A model generated the notes under the pieces. It was not told where the DNA came from and did no database searches. It worked only from the letters and a program-made list of their open reading frames with translations. Below, piece after piece: positions 9,252 to 16,539 of a stretch of DNA of 30,973 nucleotides (positions are counted from its first letter, which is position 1; every line of letters begins with the position of its first letter). The position numbers and the translations under genes are program-made. Source of the DNA: a virus; the IMG/VR virus record IMGVR_UViG_3300033144_004625, positions 1 through 30,973 of that record; one strand, given 5' to 3'.

Positions 9252-12200
9252 TTATGTTGTAGTTGTTGTCGTTGTTGTTGGTGCTGGTGTTAAAATTTCT
9301 GTCATTGCTGCTATTATTTGAGAAGCTCCTGCTGCTAAAGGAACTATATCAAACACTTGAGTTAAGGTCCAAGGTGTTGTTAACTGTATTTCATAAATTC
9401 TTGTTAATGTATTATGTGAATTTGTAAGATATAATGAACTTCCTTGTTGGAATAAACCAAAAGGTCTTTCATAATCTACTAATTCAGAAGTAATATCTTT
9501 GTTTATTTCTAAATCTCCTGTGGCATAATCAAATTGCATTAAATGAAGAGTTGTATCATTCCAATGTTCTGCTGTCAAAATTAATTTAGGAGTACCACCA
9601 TTGTCTACATATAAGAAATCTCCAGATATAAAATAAAATTCTCCACTTGCTGCCCAAGGTAAATCCCATATTCTTGCTGTTGTAACAGATCCTGGAGTAG
9701 TAATATCAATTTCATGAATTTCCCAAGGATCAAACCATCCACTACCTGCATCAGGCACGAATGAACCAATAATAGTATTAGCATCTTTCATTACTAATCC
9801 TAAACCTGATTTCCCTAAATCATCAGCACAGGCTTGGAATATCATATCTTGATCAAAAACAGCACTCCAAGGATTTATTGTAATGTCCCATATACGAATT
9901 AAATTATCCCATTTAGGAGCATTATAACTACCTTGTGTATTTTGATAAAGTTTTGTTACTGTATGAGCTGTATCTTCACTTCCTGATAAAGGACTTGGTA
10001 AATCAACTTCAATAATTTCTTCTGTTATTACATCAATAAAAGCTAAATCATGTGCTTCTCCAGCTTGTAAATCAATAATAGCTGTATTATTATCCACTGT
10101 AAACAATGTAGTGGTAGTCGTTGTTGTAGGAGCTTGCGTAGTAGTAGTTGTTGTTGTGGGTTGTGTTGTACTAGTTGTAGTTGTAGGAGCTACAGTAGTT
10201 GTTGATGTTGTTGTTGATGTTGATGTTGATGTTGTTGATGTTGTCGTTGAACAATAAATTGGCCACTCACTACATTCTTGTTGATTGCTTAAAATGGTAG
10301 GAACACCACTCAATGTTATTCTTATATAATATAAATCACTATCCCATACATCTATTTCATTAGGAAATGCATAATAATAATCTCCCACTCTCATCATTTC
10401 CCAAGTAAACCCTGCTCCTACATTGGTGTAATTAAATGTAGCATCTAAAGTTCCATCATTATTCAGTCTGATAATTTTTGTAACTGGTGTACCATTATAT
10501 GTAGTGAAATCTCCTGATATAACATACTTGCTTCCATCTTCAAAAATAGTCATAGGACCAACATCAAATCCTGTTCCTACATTTGCCATAAATGCTGTAT
10601 CAATAGAGCCATTAGTATTTAATCTAATAATTCCATTAGCACTGCTTCCATCCCATTCGGTAAAGAATCTACTTGTAAGAACTAGTTTATTATTAGCATC
10701 AACAAAACCAACCATTGGTTCTATTCCTGGGCCCCCTGCATTATTAGGCCCTGCTCCTATATCAAATGTAACATCACGAGCCCCTGTAGTTTTGTCTATT
10801 CTTACAACATGATTTACAGTGTCTCCATTATATGTAGAGAAGTAGCCATGAACATATATTTTATTGTTAGCTCCTGCATCAAGTACCCAAATAGTAGAAT
10901 TATCAAAACCAGTACCAATGCTAAATCCTGCAACATTATCACCATTTTGATCAAGTTTCACTAAGTTTTCATAAGAAACCCCTTTATAATTATCATATCC
11001 TCCTCCAATAAATACAGAACCATCAGAATCAATAAGAGGGGCTGAAGTATAACCATCAAATCCTGTTCCTATATCAAAAGAACTATCTTCTGTTCCATCA
11101 GCGTTTAGTTTGATAAATCTATTTTGAGAAGATCCTTTCCAAGTGGTAAAAAATCCTGAAACATAAATACTTCCATCGGCAGCCACAGTGGCTCTACTTG
11201 AAACATAAGCAGAATCATTAGGCCCTGTAGAAATATTTGCTTCAAAAGCAGCATCTAAATTTCCACATAAATCAAATTTAGATAATCTAGTAGCATTTTC
11301 TGTGCCCCAAAGTCCCCACTGTCCAAATACAATAATTTTTGGTATATTACAATCATATGTTACATCTATTGAAGTCATATAATTATCTAATAACTTAATA
11401 CCTATTGTTGTTGTTGTGCTAGTAGTAGGAGGAACATGTTCAAATATCTTATATATACATTCTCCTAAAATAGAAATATAAAGAGTATTGCCAATAACAA
11501 TAGGTTCTCCTAATCCTTCATCTTCACTAAATGCATAATAAACACTACCATCAGAATTTAAAATAATGCTCCACATAGAATCCACACCATTATATGATGC
11601 AAATTCCCAGCTCTTAATTAATAATTTATCTCCCCAAATAATGGTACCCGTTGATGGGTATCCATATACTATAGGATTACTTCCCCAAGATGCTATGTGT
11701 GAGAATCCTGTTCCACTATCAAAAGTAGGATCAAGATCTCCATTCTCTTTTAATTTGACTATACTACCATAATTTCCTGGAGCAGTCGTAGCTATTCCTT
11801 TGTATGCATTAAATCGTCCAAAACAGTAGAATGATGTTTCTCCAGGAATTCTTAACATATAAATTGGCCAAGGATGTATAGTAAGGGTAAATCCTATACC
11901 AGCATCAAAAGACCAGTCAACATCTCCATTTTCTTCTAATTTAACTATTCCTGATGGACACCAAGCACCTTTATAAGCAGTGAAATATCCTGTAACAAAG
12001 AATGAATCATCTCCTGCACTACTCATTAATACATCTTGAGTGGTGTTATTAAATCCATCTCCTACTATTAAAGTATTATCATATAATCCATCCTGATTGA
12101 TTCTTGTTATTCTTGGAGAATAATTTCCATTATAATGTGTATATAGTCCAGTTATTATAGCTCTTCCTTGAGAATCAATAGCTGATGGGGATGTATATTG

Positions 12201-12782
12201 TGAGTTACCTGTAAAACCTGTTCCTACATCATATGTAAGATCAATGGTTCCGTCTGTATTAATTCTGACAATAGCATTTCTTGAATATCCTTGAAAAGAA
12301 GAAAATGATCCTGTCAATATTATTTTACCGTCCCACCATTGTTCCATCATAGTTTCTTCTTCATAAAAAACTTGATTAGGCCCTGGTTCTGCATCCCAAG
12401 CAAAATCAATTGTAAGATCATCATTGAGCTTCATTAAATGTGTAGTAGTCCATGTTTTACTTCCATAATTATATCCAGTAAAATATCCATGTAAATATGT
12501 ACTATCTTCTTTTTGTATTATACTTAAAATATAATTATTGTCAGTAGGCAACAATGTAAAACAAGGTGGTGCTAGTTCCACTAACACTTCAGTAGTACAT
12601 ATTCCCTGAGACACCACTTTAATTTGTGTAGTAGTATCATCAACCTCAATAGTATATCCTACAGCTAATTCAGAATAAGTTACTCCTACATCAATAGGAG
12701 TAGTGAAACCATCGACATCTGAATATAAGTCAAATGGTCCACTATCGTTTTCTCCTGATGTTATAGTCAATAATATCTTCAT
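9252..12782 (-). CDS. Giant fibre/adhesin with delta-60-type beta-propeller repeats and Thr linkers
   Basis: An 1176-residue protein. Residues 1 to about 75 are a domain shared with the upstream gene (GPFDLYSDVDG). Two large arrays of delta-60 propeller repeats (DUF5122 type) follow, with units such as LKENGDLDPTFDSGTGF and LNADGTEDSSFDIGTGF, split near residue 450 by PPTTSTTTTIG. A long Thr/Ser linker covers about 845-900, then comes a further beta-rich domain (HDLAFIDVITEEIIEVDL), and the protein ends in APTTTTTTTT. Propellers of this kind are common in extracellular bacterial proteins and bind ligands or glycans, so a host-surface adhesin is the likely role. It starts only 9 bases after the upstream stop, and a terminator follows. 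The shared N-terminal domain probably anchors it to the virion; this is inference. Confidence 0.8.
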   Translation of the reverse strand: MKILLTITSGENDSGPFDLYSDVDGFTTPIDVGVTYSELAVGYTIEVDDTTTQIKVVSQGICTTEVLVELAPPCFTLLPTDNNYILSIIQKEDSTYLHGYFTGYNYGSKTWTTTHLMKLNDDLTIDFAWDAEPGPNQVFYEEETMMEQWWDGKIILTGSFSSFQGYSRNAIVRINTDGTIDLTYDVGTGFTGNSQYTSPSAIDSQGRAIITGLYTHYNGNYSPRITRINQDGLYDNTLIVGDGFNNTTQDVLMSSAGDDSFFVTGYFTAYKGAWCPSGIVKLEENGDVDWSFDAGIGFTLTIHPWPIYMLRIPGETSFYCFGRFNAYKGIATTAPGNYGSIVKLKENGDLDPTFDSGTGFSHIASWGSNPIVYGYPSTGTIIWGDKLLIKSWEFASYNGVDSMWSIILNSDGSVYYAFSEDEGLGEPIVIGNTLYISILGECIYKIFEHVPPTTSTTTTIGIKLLDNYMTSIDVTYDCNIPKIIVFGQWGLWGTENATRLSKFDLCGNLDAAFEANISTGPNDSAYVSSRATVAADGSIYVSGFFTTWKGSSQNRFIKLNADGTEDSSFDIGTGFDGYTSAPLIDSDGSVFIGGGYDNYKGVSYENLVKLDQNGDNVAGFSIGTGFDNSTIWVLDAGANNKIYVHGYFSTYNGDTVNHVVRIDKTTGARDVTFDIGAGPNNAGGPGIEPMVGFVDANNKLVLTSRFFTEWDGSSANGIIRLNTNGSIDTAFMANVGTGFDVGPMTIFEDGSKYVISGDFTTYNGTPVTKIIRLNNDGTLDATFNYTNVGAGFTWEMMRVGDYYYAFPNEIDVWDSDLYYIRITLSGVPTILSNQQECSEWPIYCSTTTSTTSTSTSTTTSTTTVAPTTTTSTTQPTTTTTTTQAPTTTTTTTLFTVDNNTAIIDLQAGEAHDLAFIDVITEEIIEVDLPSPLSGSEDTAHTVTKLYQNTQGSYNAPKWDNLIRIWDITINPWSAVFDQDMIFQACADDLGKSGLGLVMKDANTIIGSFVPDAGSGWFDPWEIHEIDITTPGSVTTARIWDLPWAASGEFYFISGDFLYVDNGGTPKLILTAEHWNDTTLHLMQFDYATGDLEINKDITSELVDYERPFGLFQQGSSLYLTNSHNTLTRIYEIQLTTPWTLTQVFDIVPLAAGASQIIAAMTEILTPAPTTTTTTTT
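9255..9290 (-). repeat. Thr-coding C-terminal tail repeat
   Basis: This encodes the last residues, APTTTTTTTT. Bases 9265-9286 are identical to 12802-12823 in the neighbouring gene, a 22-base match at the same C-terminal position. Confidence 0.85.
10105..10251 (-). repeat. Thr/Ser-coding linker repeat inside the giant fibre
   Basis: About 49 residues of almost only Thr and Ser with APTTTT, QPTTTT and QAPTTTT units. It separates the propeller arrays from the last beta-rich domain. Confidence 0.85.
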
Positions 12783-12791
12783 AATTGTTGG

Positions 12792-13508
12792 TTATGTAGT
12801 AGTTGTCGTTGTTGTTGGTGCTGCTGTTGTTGTTGTCGTTGTTGTAGCAGCTGTCGTACTGGTTGTCGTTGTTGTTATTGTACAAATATCTAAGAACTGC
12901 CAGAACGATTGATGACTTATATCTAACGTAATAGAATCAAGAACACCTCCACCACTATCTCTTAAGAATATAGTAAAATTAACAGTACCTGATCCATCTG
13001 GTTCGGTATAATATAATCTTCCTGTAGGAGGAGAAGACTGAGCAATACTCACATCTGCAGTTCCTGAATTTTTAGTTACAGTTAAATAAGATCCAACAGG
13101 ATCATTAGTTACATCAATTTCATATTCCACTGCACAAACTGCATTATCATTACAATTATTCCATCTACAAGAAGCTTGTCCTAATGTAAGATTATATGGA
13201 ATTGCTGTAGTAGTACTTGTTGTTGAGGATGATGTTGATGTAGTAGTACTGGTTGTTGGCCCTGTAGTGGTAGTAGTAGTTGTAGCTACAACAGCAAGAT
13301 CAACATAATTAGTACAATTACCAACAGACATAAGTCTGATAGTTGTTGTACCATCTGGTACTAGTGCTGAAGAATACCCTGCCAATAAAGCAGCTCTTCC
13401 TATTCCTGATTCAAATGCAGATAAATAACCATCTACGTCTGAATAAAGATTAAAAGGCCCTGAGTCTATTCCAGCTGTTGTTAATGTTATTAATACTGTT
13501 ATTGCCAT
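12792..13508 (-). CDS. Small fibre/decoration protein, paralogous N-terminus to the giant fibre
   Basis: A 238-residue protein in four parts. Residues 1-75 are a beta-rich domain with GPFNLYSDVDG that aligns with the start of the downstream giant fibre, including a shared C-x-x-x-V end. Residues 76-101 are a Thr/Ser linker. Residues 105-208 are a second beta-sandwich-like domain with Cys (ASCRWNNCNDNAVCAVEYEI). The rest is a Thr-rich tail ending AAPTTTTTTT. No enzyme motif is visible, and it is probably a virion surface or fibre-base protein. Its TAA stop is in frame with the next ATG, three codons apart. The start is preceded by AAACCAAT at 13522-13529. I know this N-terminal pattern from other Bacteroidota phage proteins but not its structure. 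Confidence 0.75.
   Translation of the reverse strand: MAITVLITLTTAGIDSGPFNLYSDVDGYLSAFESGIGRAALLAGYSSALVPDGTTTIRLMSVGNCTNYVDLAVVATTTTTTTGPTTSTTTSTSSSTTSTTTAIPYNLTLGQASCRWNNCNDNAVCAVEYEIDVTNDPVGSYLTVTKNSGTADVSIAQSSPPTGRLYYTEPDGSGTVNFTIFLRDSGGGVLDSITLDISHQSFWQFLDICTITTTTTSTTAATTTTTTTAAPTTTTTTT
12795..12875 (-). repeat. Thr-coding C-terminal tail repeat
   Basis: This encodes 27 residues that are almost all Thr with Ala-Ala(-Pro) interruptions, directly before the stop codon. It shares 20-22-base identities with 404-423 and 9265-9286. Confidence 0.85.
13206..13283 (-). repeat. Thr/Ser linker repeat
   Basis: This encodes residues 76-101 of the small fibre protein, joining its shared N-terminal domain to the second domain. 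Confidence 0.8.
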
Positions 13509-13527
13509 GATTTATATTTTTATTGGT

Positions 13528-13791
13528 TTAATGATAAGTTTCTAATGCAGCCACTCTTAATTCTAATGCAACGTTGGCTGCCTGTAATGCTACAATTTCT
13601 GCTTGTTGAGCACCTATCACTGTATCTATTTTTTGTAAAGATACGGATAATGTGTCACAATCATCTATTGTTGCATAAGAAAGATTAGGTCCTGAATATG
13701 TTAATAGATTTGATGTTGTAGGACATGTTGAGCATGGAGTACATGCTGGTGTTTGACAATCTGGGTTAACTGGTAAATAAGGCCACGACAT
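13528..13791 (-). CDS. Small Cys-rich protein with C-terminal coiled coil, probable fibre component
   Basis: 87 residues from the ATG at 13791. An upstream ATG at 13824 exists but lies inside the previous gene, whereas 13791 starts 2 bases after its stop and gives MSWPYLPVNP. Residues 9-22 hold four Cys (CQTPACTPCSTC), then a short linker, and from about residue 50 to the end a regular heptad pattern (LQKIDTVIGAQQAEIVALQA, then ALELRVAALE), the signature of a parallel coiled coil, most often trimeric in fibres. It is too short to be a whole fibre. It may be a chaperone, a fibre-trimerising partner of the collar-type protein just upstream, or a small spike. It is not recognised as a named family. 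Confidence 0.75.
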   Translation of the reverse strand: MSWPYLPVNPDCQTPACTPCSTCPTTSNLLTYSGPNLSYATIDDCDTLSVSLQKIDTVIGAQQAEIVALQAANVALELRVAALETYH

Positions 13792-13793
13792 AA

Positions 13794-14891
13794 TTAAGAA
13801 GGTATATAGATTATATAATAACAAGCCAATGCTGGCTGATTGTTTGCATGAGATAATCCTCCTCCTGTAGGATTAACAGATATAGTATGTGAATGTGCTC
13901 CATCACTTAAAGTATATGCAGAGCTTGTTCCTGTATGTACTCTTGATCCTGAATGCCATATTCCTTTAGCACTATTACCAGGTTCATCATCATCAGATCG
14001 GATATAACTTGCTCCTAATTGATGAGTATGTGCACCTGTTGAATTTGATGATGCTGTATGTGTATGACTAGGTATTTGTGTTGATGTTAGTACAATAGAA
14101 TTCACCCCTGCTTTCATGTTTAGTATATATGCAGGATTTCCAGGAGTAATTGGATTCACTTCAGCATCTAATGTATCACCACCCATTCCAGTAACAGCTC
14201 CCACAGAAACCCTTCCTCTTTTGTCAGGAGTTCCATTTAAACCATTACATAAATATACCTGTTCCCAATTACCTGTTCCTGCTCCTGTAGCATTAAAGTA
14301 ACTTGTTGAACCGTAGTATTCAACAGCTACATAAGGAATCATTTTATTACGTACTAAACTTGATGCACCTACACTTTCATTATAACTAGCAATATAATCA
14401 TCTATATCAGCTACTTTAACATAATTAGTATCAACATCGAGTTCAAGTGCAGTAAGATCTGTATTAACAGAACATAAAAGAGTTATTACTGCTTGTAAAA
14501 CAGCATGTGTACCATCACTTCCTTCTACACCACTCAAACATTCTATATCATAATCTCCTTCCTTTTGAGTTAATATTGTAGTTATATCATCCACTTGTGT
14601 CTGAAGAGAACAGGTGGCTTGTACTAGAGCACTAGATAAATCTGCTAGTGTCAGATCTTTACAGTCAGGAAGGTATCCTGATACAAGGTCACATATAAGT
14701 TCAGAATCTATATCCAACACAATACCTACCCCATCCAATGTAGAAACTAGAAACTCTATAAGAGCTTGTTCTACATAAGACAAAGAATCTCCATTTTCTA
14801 TTCCCAATATGGGAACATCAATTCCTGTATATTTGATACACTTATCTGATGCTATTTCTGTGCAACCATTAAAACAATTTGAGCAACCCAT
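13794..14891 (-). CDS. Tail-collar/short-fibre-like receptor-binding protein
   Basis: A 365-residue protein. The C-terminal half has the phage collar / T4 gp12-like pattern: IPYVAVEYYG, WEQVYLCNGLNGTPDKRGR, GGDTLDAEVN, then HxH repeats (SHTHTASS, GAHTHQLG, AHSHTISV) and the closing NNQPALACYYIIYIPS. In T4 gp12 such His pairs bind metal ions along a trimeric knitted tip that contacts the receptor, and the same role is likely here. The N-terminus is Cys-rich (MGCSNCFNGC) and residues about 60-180 are helical, suited to trimer formation and attachment. It lies between Thr-tailed fibre genes but has no Thr tail of its own. The function is well supported by motif; the receptor is unknown. Confidence 0.85.
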   Translation of the reverse strand: MGCSNCFNGCTEIASDKCIKYTGIDVPILGIENGDSLSYVEQALIEFLVSTLDGVGIVLDIDSELICDLVSGYLPDCKDLTLADLSSALVQATCSLQTQVDDITTILTQKEGDYDIECLSGVEGSDGTHAVLQAVITLLCSVNTDLTALELDVDTNYVKVADIDDYIASYNESVGASSLVRNKMIPYVAVEYYGSTSYFNATGAGTGNWEQVYLCNGLNGTPDKRGRVSVGAVTGMGGDTLDAEVNPITPGNPAYILNMKAGVNSIVLTSTQIPSHTHTASSNSTGAHTHQLGASYIRSDDDEPGNSAKGIWHSGSRVHTGTSSAYTLSDGAHSHTISVNPTGGGLSHANNQPALACYYIIYIPS

Positions 14892-14917
14892 GATTTTTTA
14901 TTTTTTTAATTTTTAAT

Positions 14918-15769
14918 TTATGTTGTTGTTGTTGTTGTTGTCGGAGCAGCTGTTGTGCTAGTCGTTGTGGTTGTTATACCATCTGGACAACTCATTGTAT
15001 AATTCCAATATGTTCCATCCATTGGAGCCCATACTCTGATTTGTGCTGTATCTACTGCACTTCCTTTATAGAATGATGTTGATCCTGCAGCTGGCCCTAC
15101 TATAGGTTCAGTTGGTTCTCCTAAAGCAATCAAAGCATTATTCAAACTTGTTTGTAAACTAGCACTTCCTCTGTACCCTGTATCAATTACTTTCGCACCA
15201 TCAAACCATACTTCAAACTTATCTGGTATTGCTATAGTGTTGAAATCAAATGTAACAGTTCCTAGAGTTGTGTCAAGGAATACATAACTTACATTAGGAT
15301 AATCTTGTCCTCCTGGGAATGTTACAGGACTATCACAAGTGTTTACAAATGCTGTTGTAGTTGACGTTGTTGTTGAATATGCAACAGCAGTTGTTGTACT
15401 GGTTGTTGTTGATGGTGGAATTGTACTAGTTGTTGTAGTTGTTGGTGCAGCTGTTGTTGATGTAGTAGTTGTTTTAACTATTTCATCACAATTTGTACAT
15501 TTAACACCTAAAGTTAATAGTTTAACTCTACTGGCAACCAAGGGCAAAGTATATGCACTATTATAATCTTCATTACAATATTTAGCATATAAAATTCTTT
15601 TATAATGAACTAAATCAATAATAGTTTCTGTTTCTATTTCTCTATTGAGAAGAAACACAGTGTTGTTATATAAATCATTACTCACTCCCATTAGCTTACA
15701 ATCTATATCTCTTATTAAAGAGAGAATGTTTGGGCACTCTGGGCAATGAGATAGTCTAGGAGTTATCAT
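14918..15769 (-). CDS. Two-domain virion surface protein with Thr linker and Thr tail
   Basis: A 283-residue protein. Residues 1-98 are a helical domain framed by Cys pairs (HCPECPN at the start, CTNCDE at 91-96). Residues 100-139 are a Thr/Ser linker. Residues 145-263 are a beta-sandwich-like domain (GTVTFDFNTIAIPDKFEVWF, VIDTGYRGSAS, VWAPMDGTYWNYTMSCPDG), a pattern that I have seen in phage and extracellular proteins and that may bind sugars or mediate assembly. The last 18 residues are TTTTTSTTAAPTTTTTTT. It starts 3 bases after the stop of the 33-residue Cys protein, so the two are probably translated together. No catalytic residues are evident. Confidence 0.75.
   Translation of the reverse strand: MITPRLSHCPECPNILSLIRDIDCKLMGVSNDLYNNTVFLLNREIETETIIDLVHYKRILYAKYCNEDYNSAYTLPLVASRVKLLTLGVKCTNCDEIVKTTTTSTTAAPTTTTTSTIPPSTTTSTTTAVAYSTTTSTTTAFVNTCDSPVTFPGGQDYPNVSYVFLDTTLGTVTFDFNTIAIPDKFEVWFDGAKVIDTGYRGSASLQTSLNNALIALGEPTEPIVGPAAGSTSFYKGSAVDTAQIRVWAPMDGTYWNYTMSCPDGITTTTTSTTAAPTTTTTTT
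14921..14974 (-). repeat. Thr-coding C-terminal tail repeat
   Basis: This encodes the 18-residue Thr/Ser/Ala tail of the upstream protein, and includes an uninterrupted (GTT)n tract on the plus strand that could slip in multiples of three. Confidence 0.85.
15353..15472 (-). repeat. Thr/Ser linker repeat
   Basis: This encodes residues 100-139, with the units TTTTSTTAAPTTTTTSTIPP and two STTTSTTTA copies, between the two domains of the same protein. Confidence 0.85.
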
Positions 15770-15772
15770 ATA

Positions 15773-15874
15773 TTAAGGATTTACATTTCCCTGTGCAATA
15801 CAATTTGCACAAAGGCCATTTGTTAAACTACAACCACATCCTACTGGTTTTCCACAATTCTTGCAATGAGCCAT
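15773..15874 (-). CDS. 33-residue six-cysteine zinc-binding-like miniprotein
   Basis: An intact frame that begins MAHCKNCGKPVGCGC and ends NGLCANCIAQGNVNP. Cys residues are at 4, 7, 13, 15, 22 and 25, as CxxC, CxC and CxxC, which suits a zinc knuckle. It fits tightly between genes: its start is 2 bases after the upstream stop region at 15877 and its stop is 3 bases before the next ATG at 15769. That spacing, the ATG, the AT-rich leader (CCAATAAATATTTAAAT) and the non-random Cys spacing argue for a real gene. It may be a small virion component or an assembly factor for the Cys-framed domain encoded next. Its function is unknown. Confidence 0.75.
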   Translation of the reverse strand: MAHCKNCGKPVGCGCSLTNGLCANCIAQGNVNP

Positions 15875-15876
15875 AT

Positions 15877-16437
15877 TTAAATATTTATTGGATAATAATT
15901 ACCCGAACATCCACAATTTGAGCTAAGAAAATTATCTAACATCTTATCAGCAGCAGTGTATAATTTAGTTGCCTGTATAAGTGCACAACTATTAGCTGCA
16001 GCTATTGCTCCCTGTATATAAAAAGAGATCGTGTTAAGATCTACCTTAGCTTGTTTTTTAATAGATTGATCACATTCGATCATATCTAGTTTCATAAAAG
16101 CACCATCAAACTTCTCTTGAAGCTTATCCACTCTCATGAAAGATTTTTCAACATAATTAATATATGCTGGAGAAACAGTATACTTAAACTGATAAACTCC
16201 ATCAGGAATGGCTTGAAGATCTCCAGCCTCACTAATTCCCAATGTAACAGAATTAAACACATTAAAATCATTCACAACAAAAGGTATATGAATTATACCA
16301 AGTGCAGGAACATCTATCTCAATGGTTGGGCTTGTTACAATTGGAGGATCGTCAGGATACGTTGAAGCATCTGCTATTCCAAGTGTCTTAACATTATATG
16401 TTGGAAGTACTAATATATCTAATTTTAAATCTGCCAT
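15877..16437 (-). CDS. Conserved-type virion protein, function unknown
   Basis: 186 residues from the ATG at 16437 (MADLKLDILVLP). A longer frame to 16497 would start inside a hairpin and lacks any leader, so I prefer the inner start. The first half is beta-rich (PTIEIDVPALGIIHIPF, DGVYQFKYTVSP), and the second half is helical (KSFMRVDKLQEKFDGAF, IAAANSCALIQATKLYTAAD) and ends in a Cys pair (SNCGCSGNYYPINI). This beta-then-helix layout with terminal Cys resembles proteins seen beside fibre genes in other Bacteroidota phages, perhaps a fibre-base or decoration protein. No enzymatic motif is visible. It follows a dual hairpin at 16456-16497 that may set its expression. Confidence 0.75.
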   Translation of the reverse strand: MADLKLDILVLPTYNVKTLGIADASTYPDDPPIVTSPTIEIDVPALGIIHIPFVVNDFNVFNSVTLGISEAGDLQAIPDGVYQFKYTVSPAYINYVEKSFMRVDKLQEKFDGAFMKLDMIECDQSIKKQAKVDLNTISFYIQGAIAAANSCALIQATKLYTAADKMLDNFLSSNCGCSGNYYPINI

Positions 16438-16455
16438 GTTGCTTTTTAAATAAAT

Positions 16456-16497
16456 ATGCCAGAGGATTAGAGTTAATCCTCTTTTATCCTCTGGCAT
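16456..16497 (-). terminator. Dual hairpin: terminator or attenuator between virion genes
   Basis: On the minus strand ATGCCAGAGGAT (16497-16486) pairs perfectly with ATCCTCTGGCAT (16467-16456), 12 base pairs with an 18-base loop. The loop holds a second AGAGGATT (16482-16475) that can instead pair with AATCCTCT (16468-16461), 8 base pairs with a 6-base loop. ATTTATTTAAAAA follows, which is a weak U tract. The two folds exclude each other, as in attenuators. Confidence 0.7.
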
Positions 16498-16539
16498 AGG
16501 TTATATTATTATTATTTTGCCTACTATTACTTTCCTCTA

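Noticed and set aside
12783-12794. Stop-codon reassignment in the fibre genes
   Set aside because: Crassvirales can recode TAG or TGA, but here the stop is TAA, and TAG (28046) and TGA (18472, 27814, 28269) end other genes properly.
13794-14891. Diversity-generating retroelement target in the collar-type fibre
   Set aside because: There is no reverse transcriptase and no template-like repeat in the window, and the C-terminus is collar-type and not a C-type lectin.
15339-15566. Plus-strand frame rich in Val opposite the Thr linker
   Set aside because: It is the complement of the (ACN)n Thr repeat, which reads as Val-rich on the other strand; a shadow of the real gene.
16438-16497. Longer start (ATG at 16497) for the 186-residue virion protein
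   Set aside because: The extra 20 residues are coded by the dual hairpin and have no leader; MADLKLD at 16437 is a typical start.
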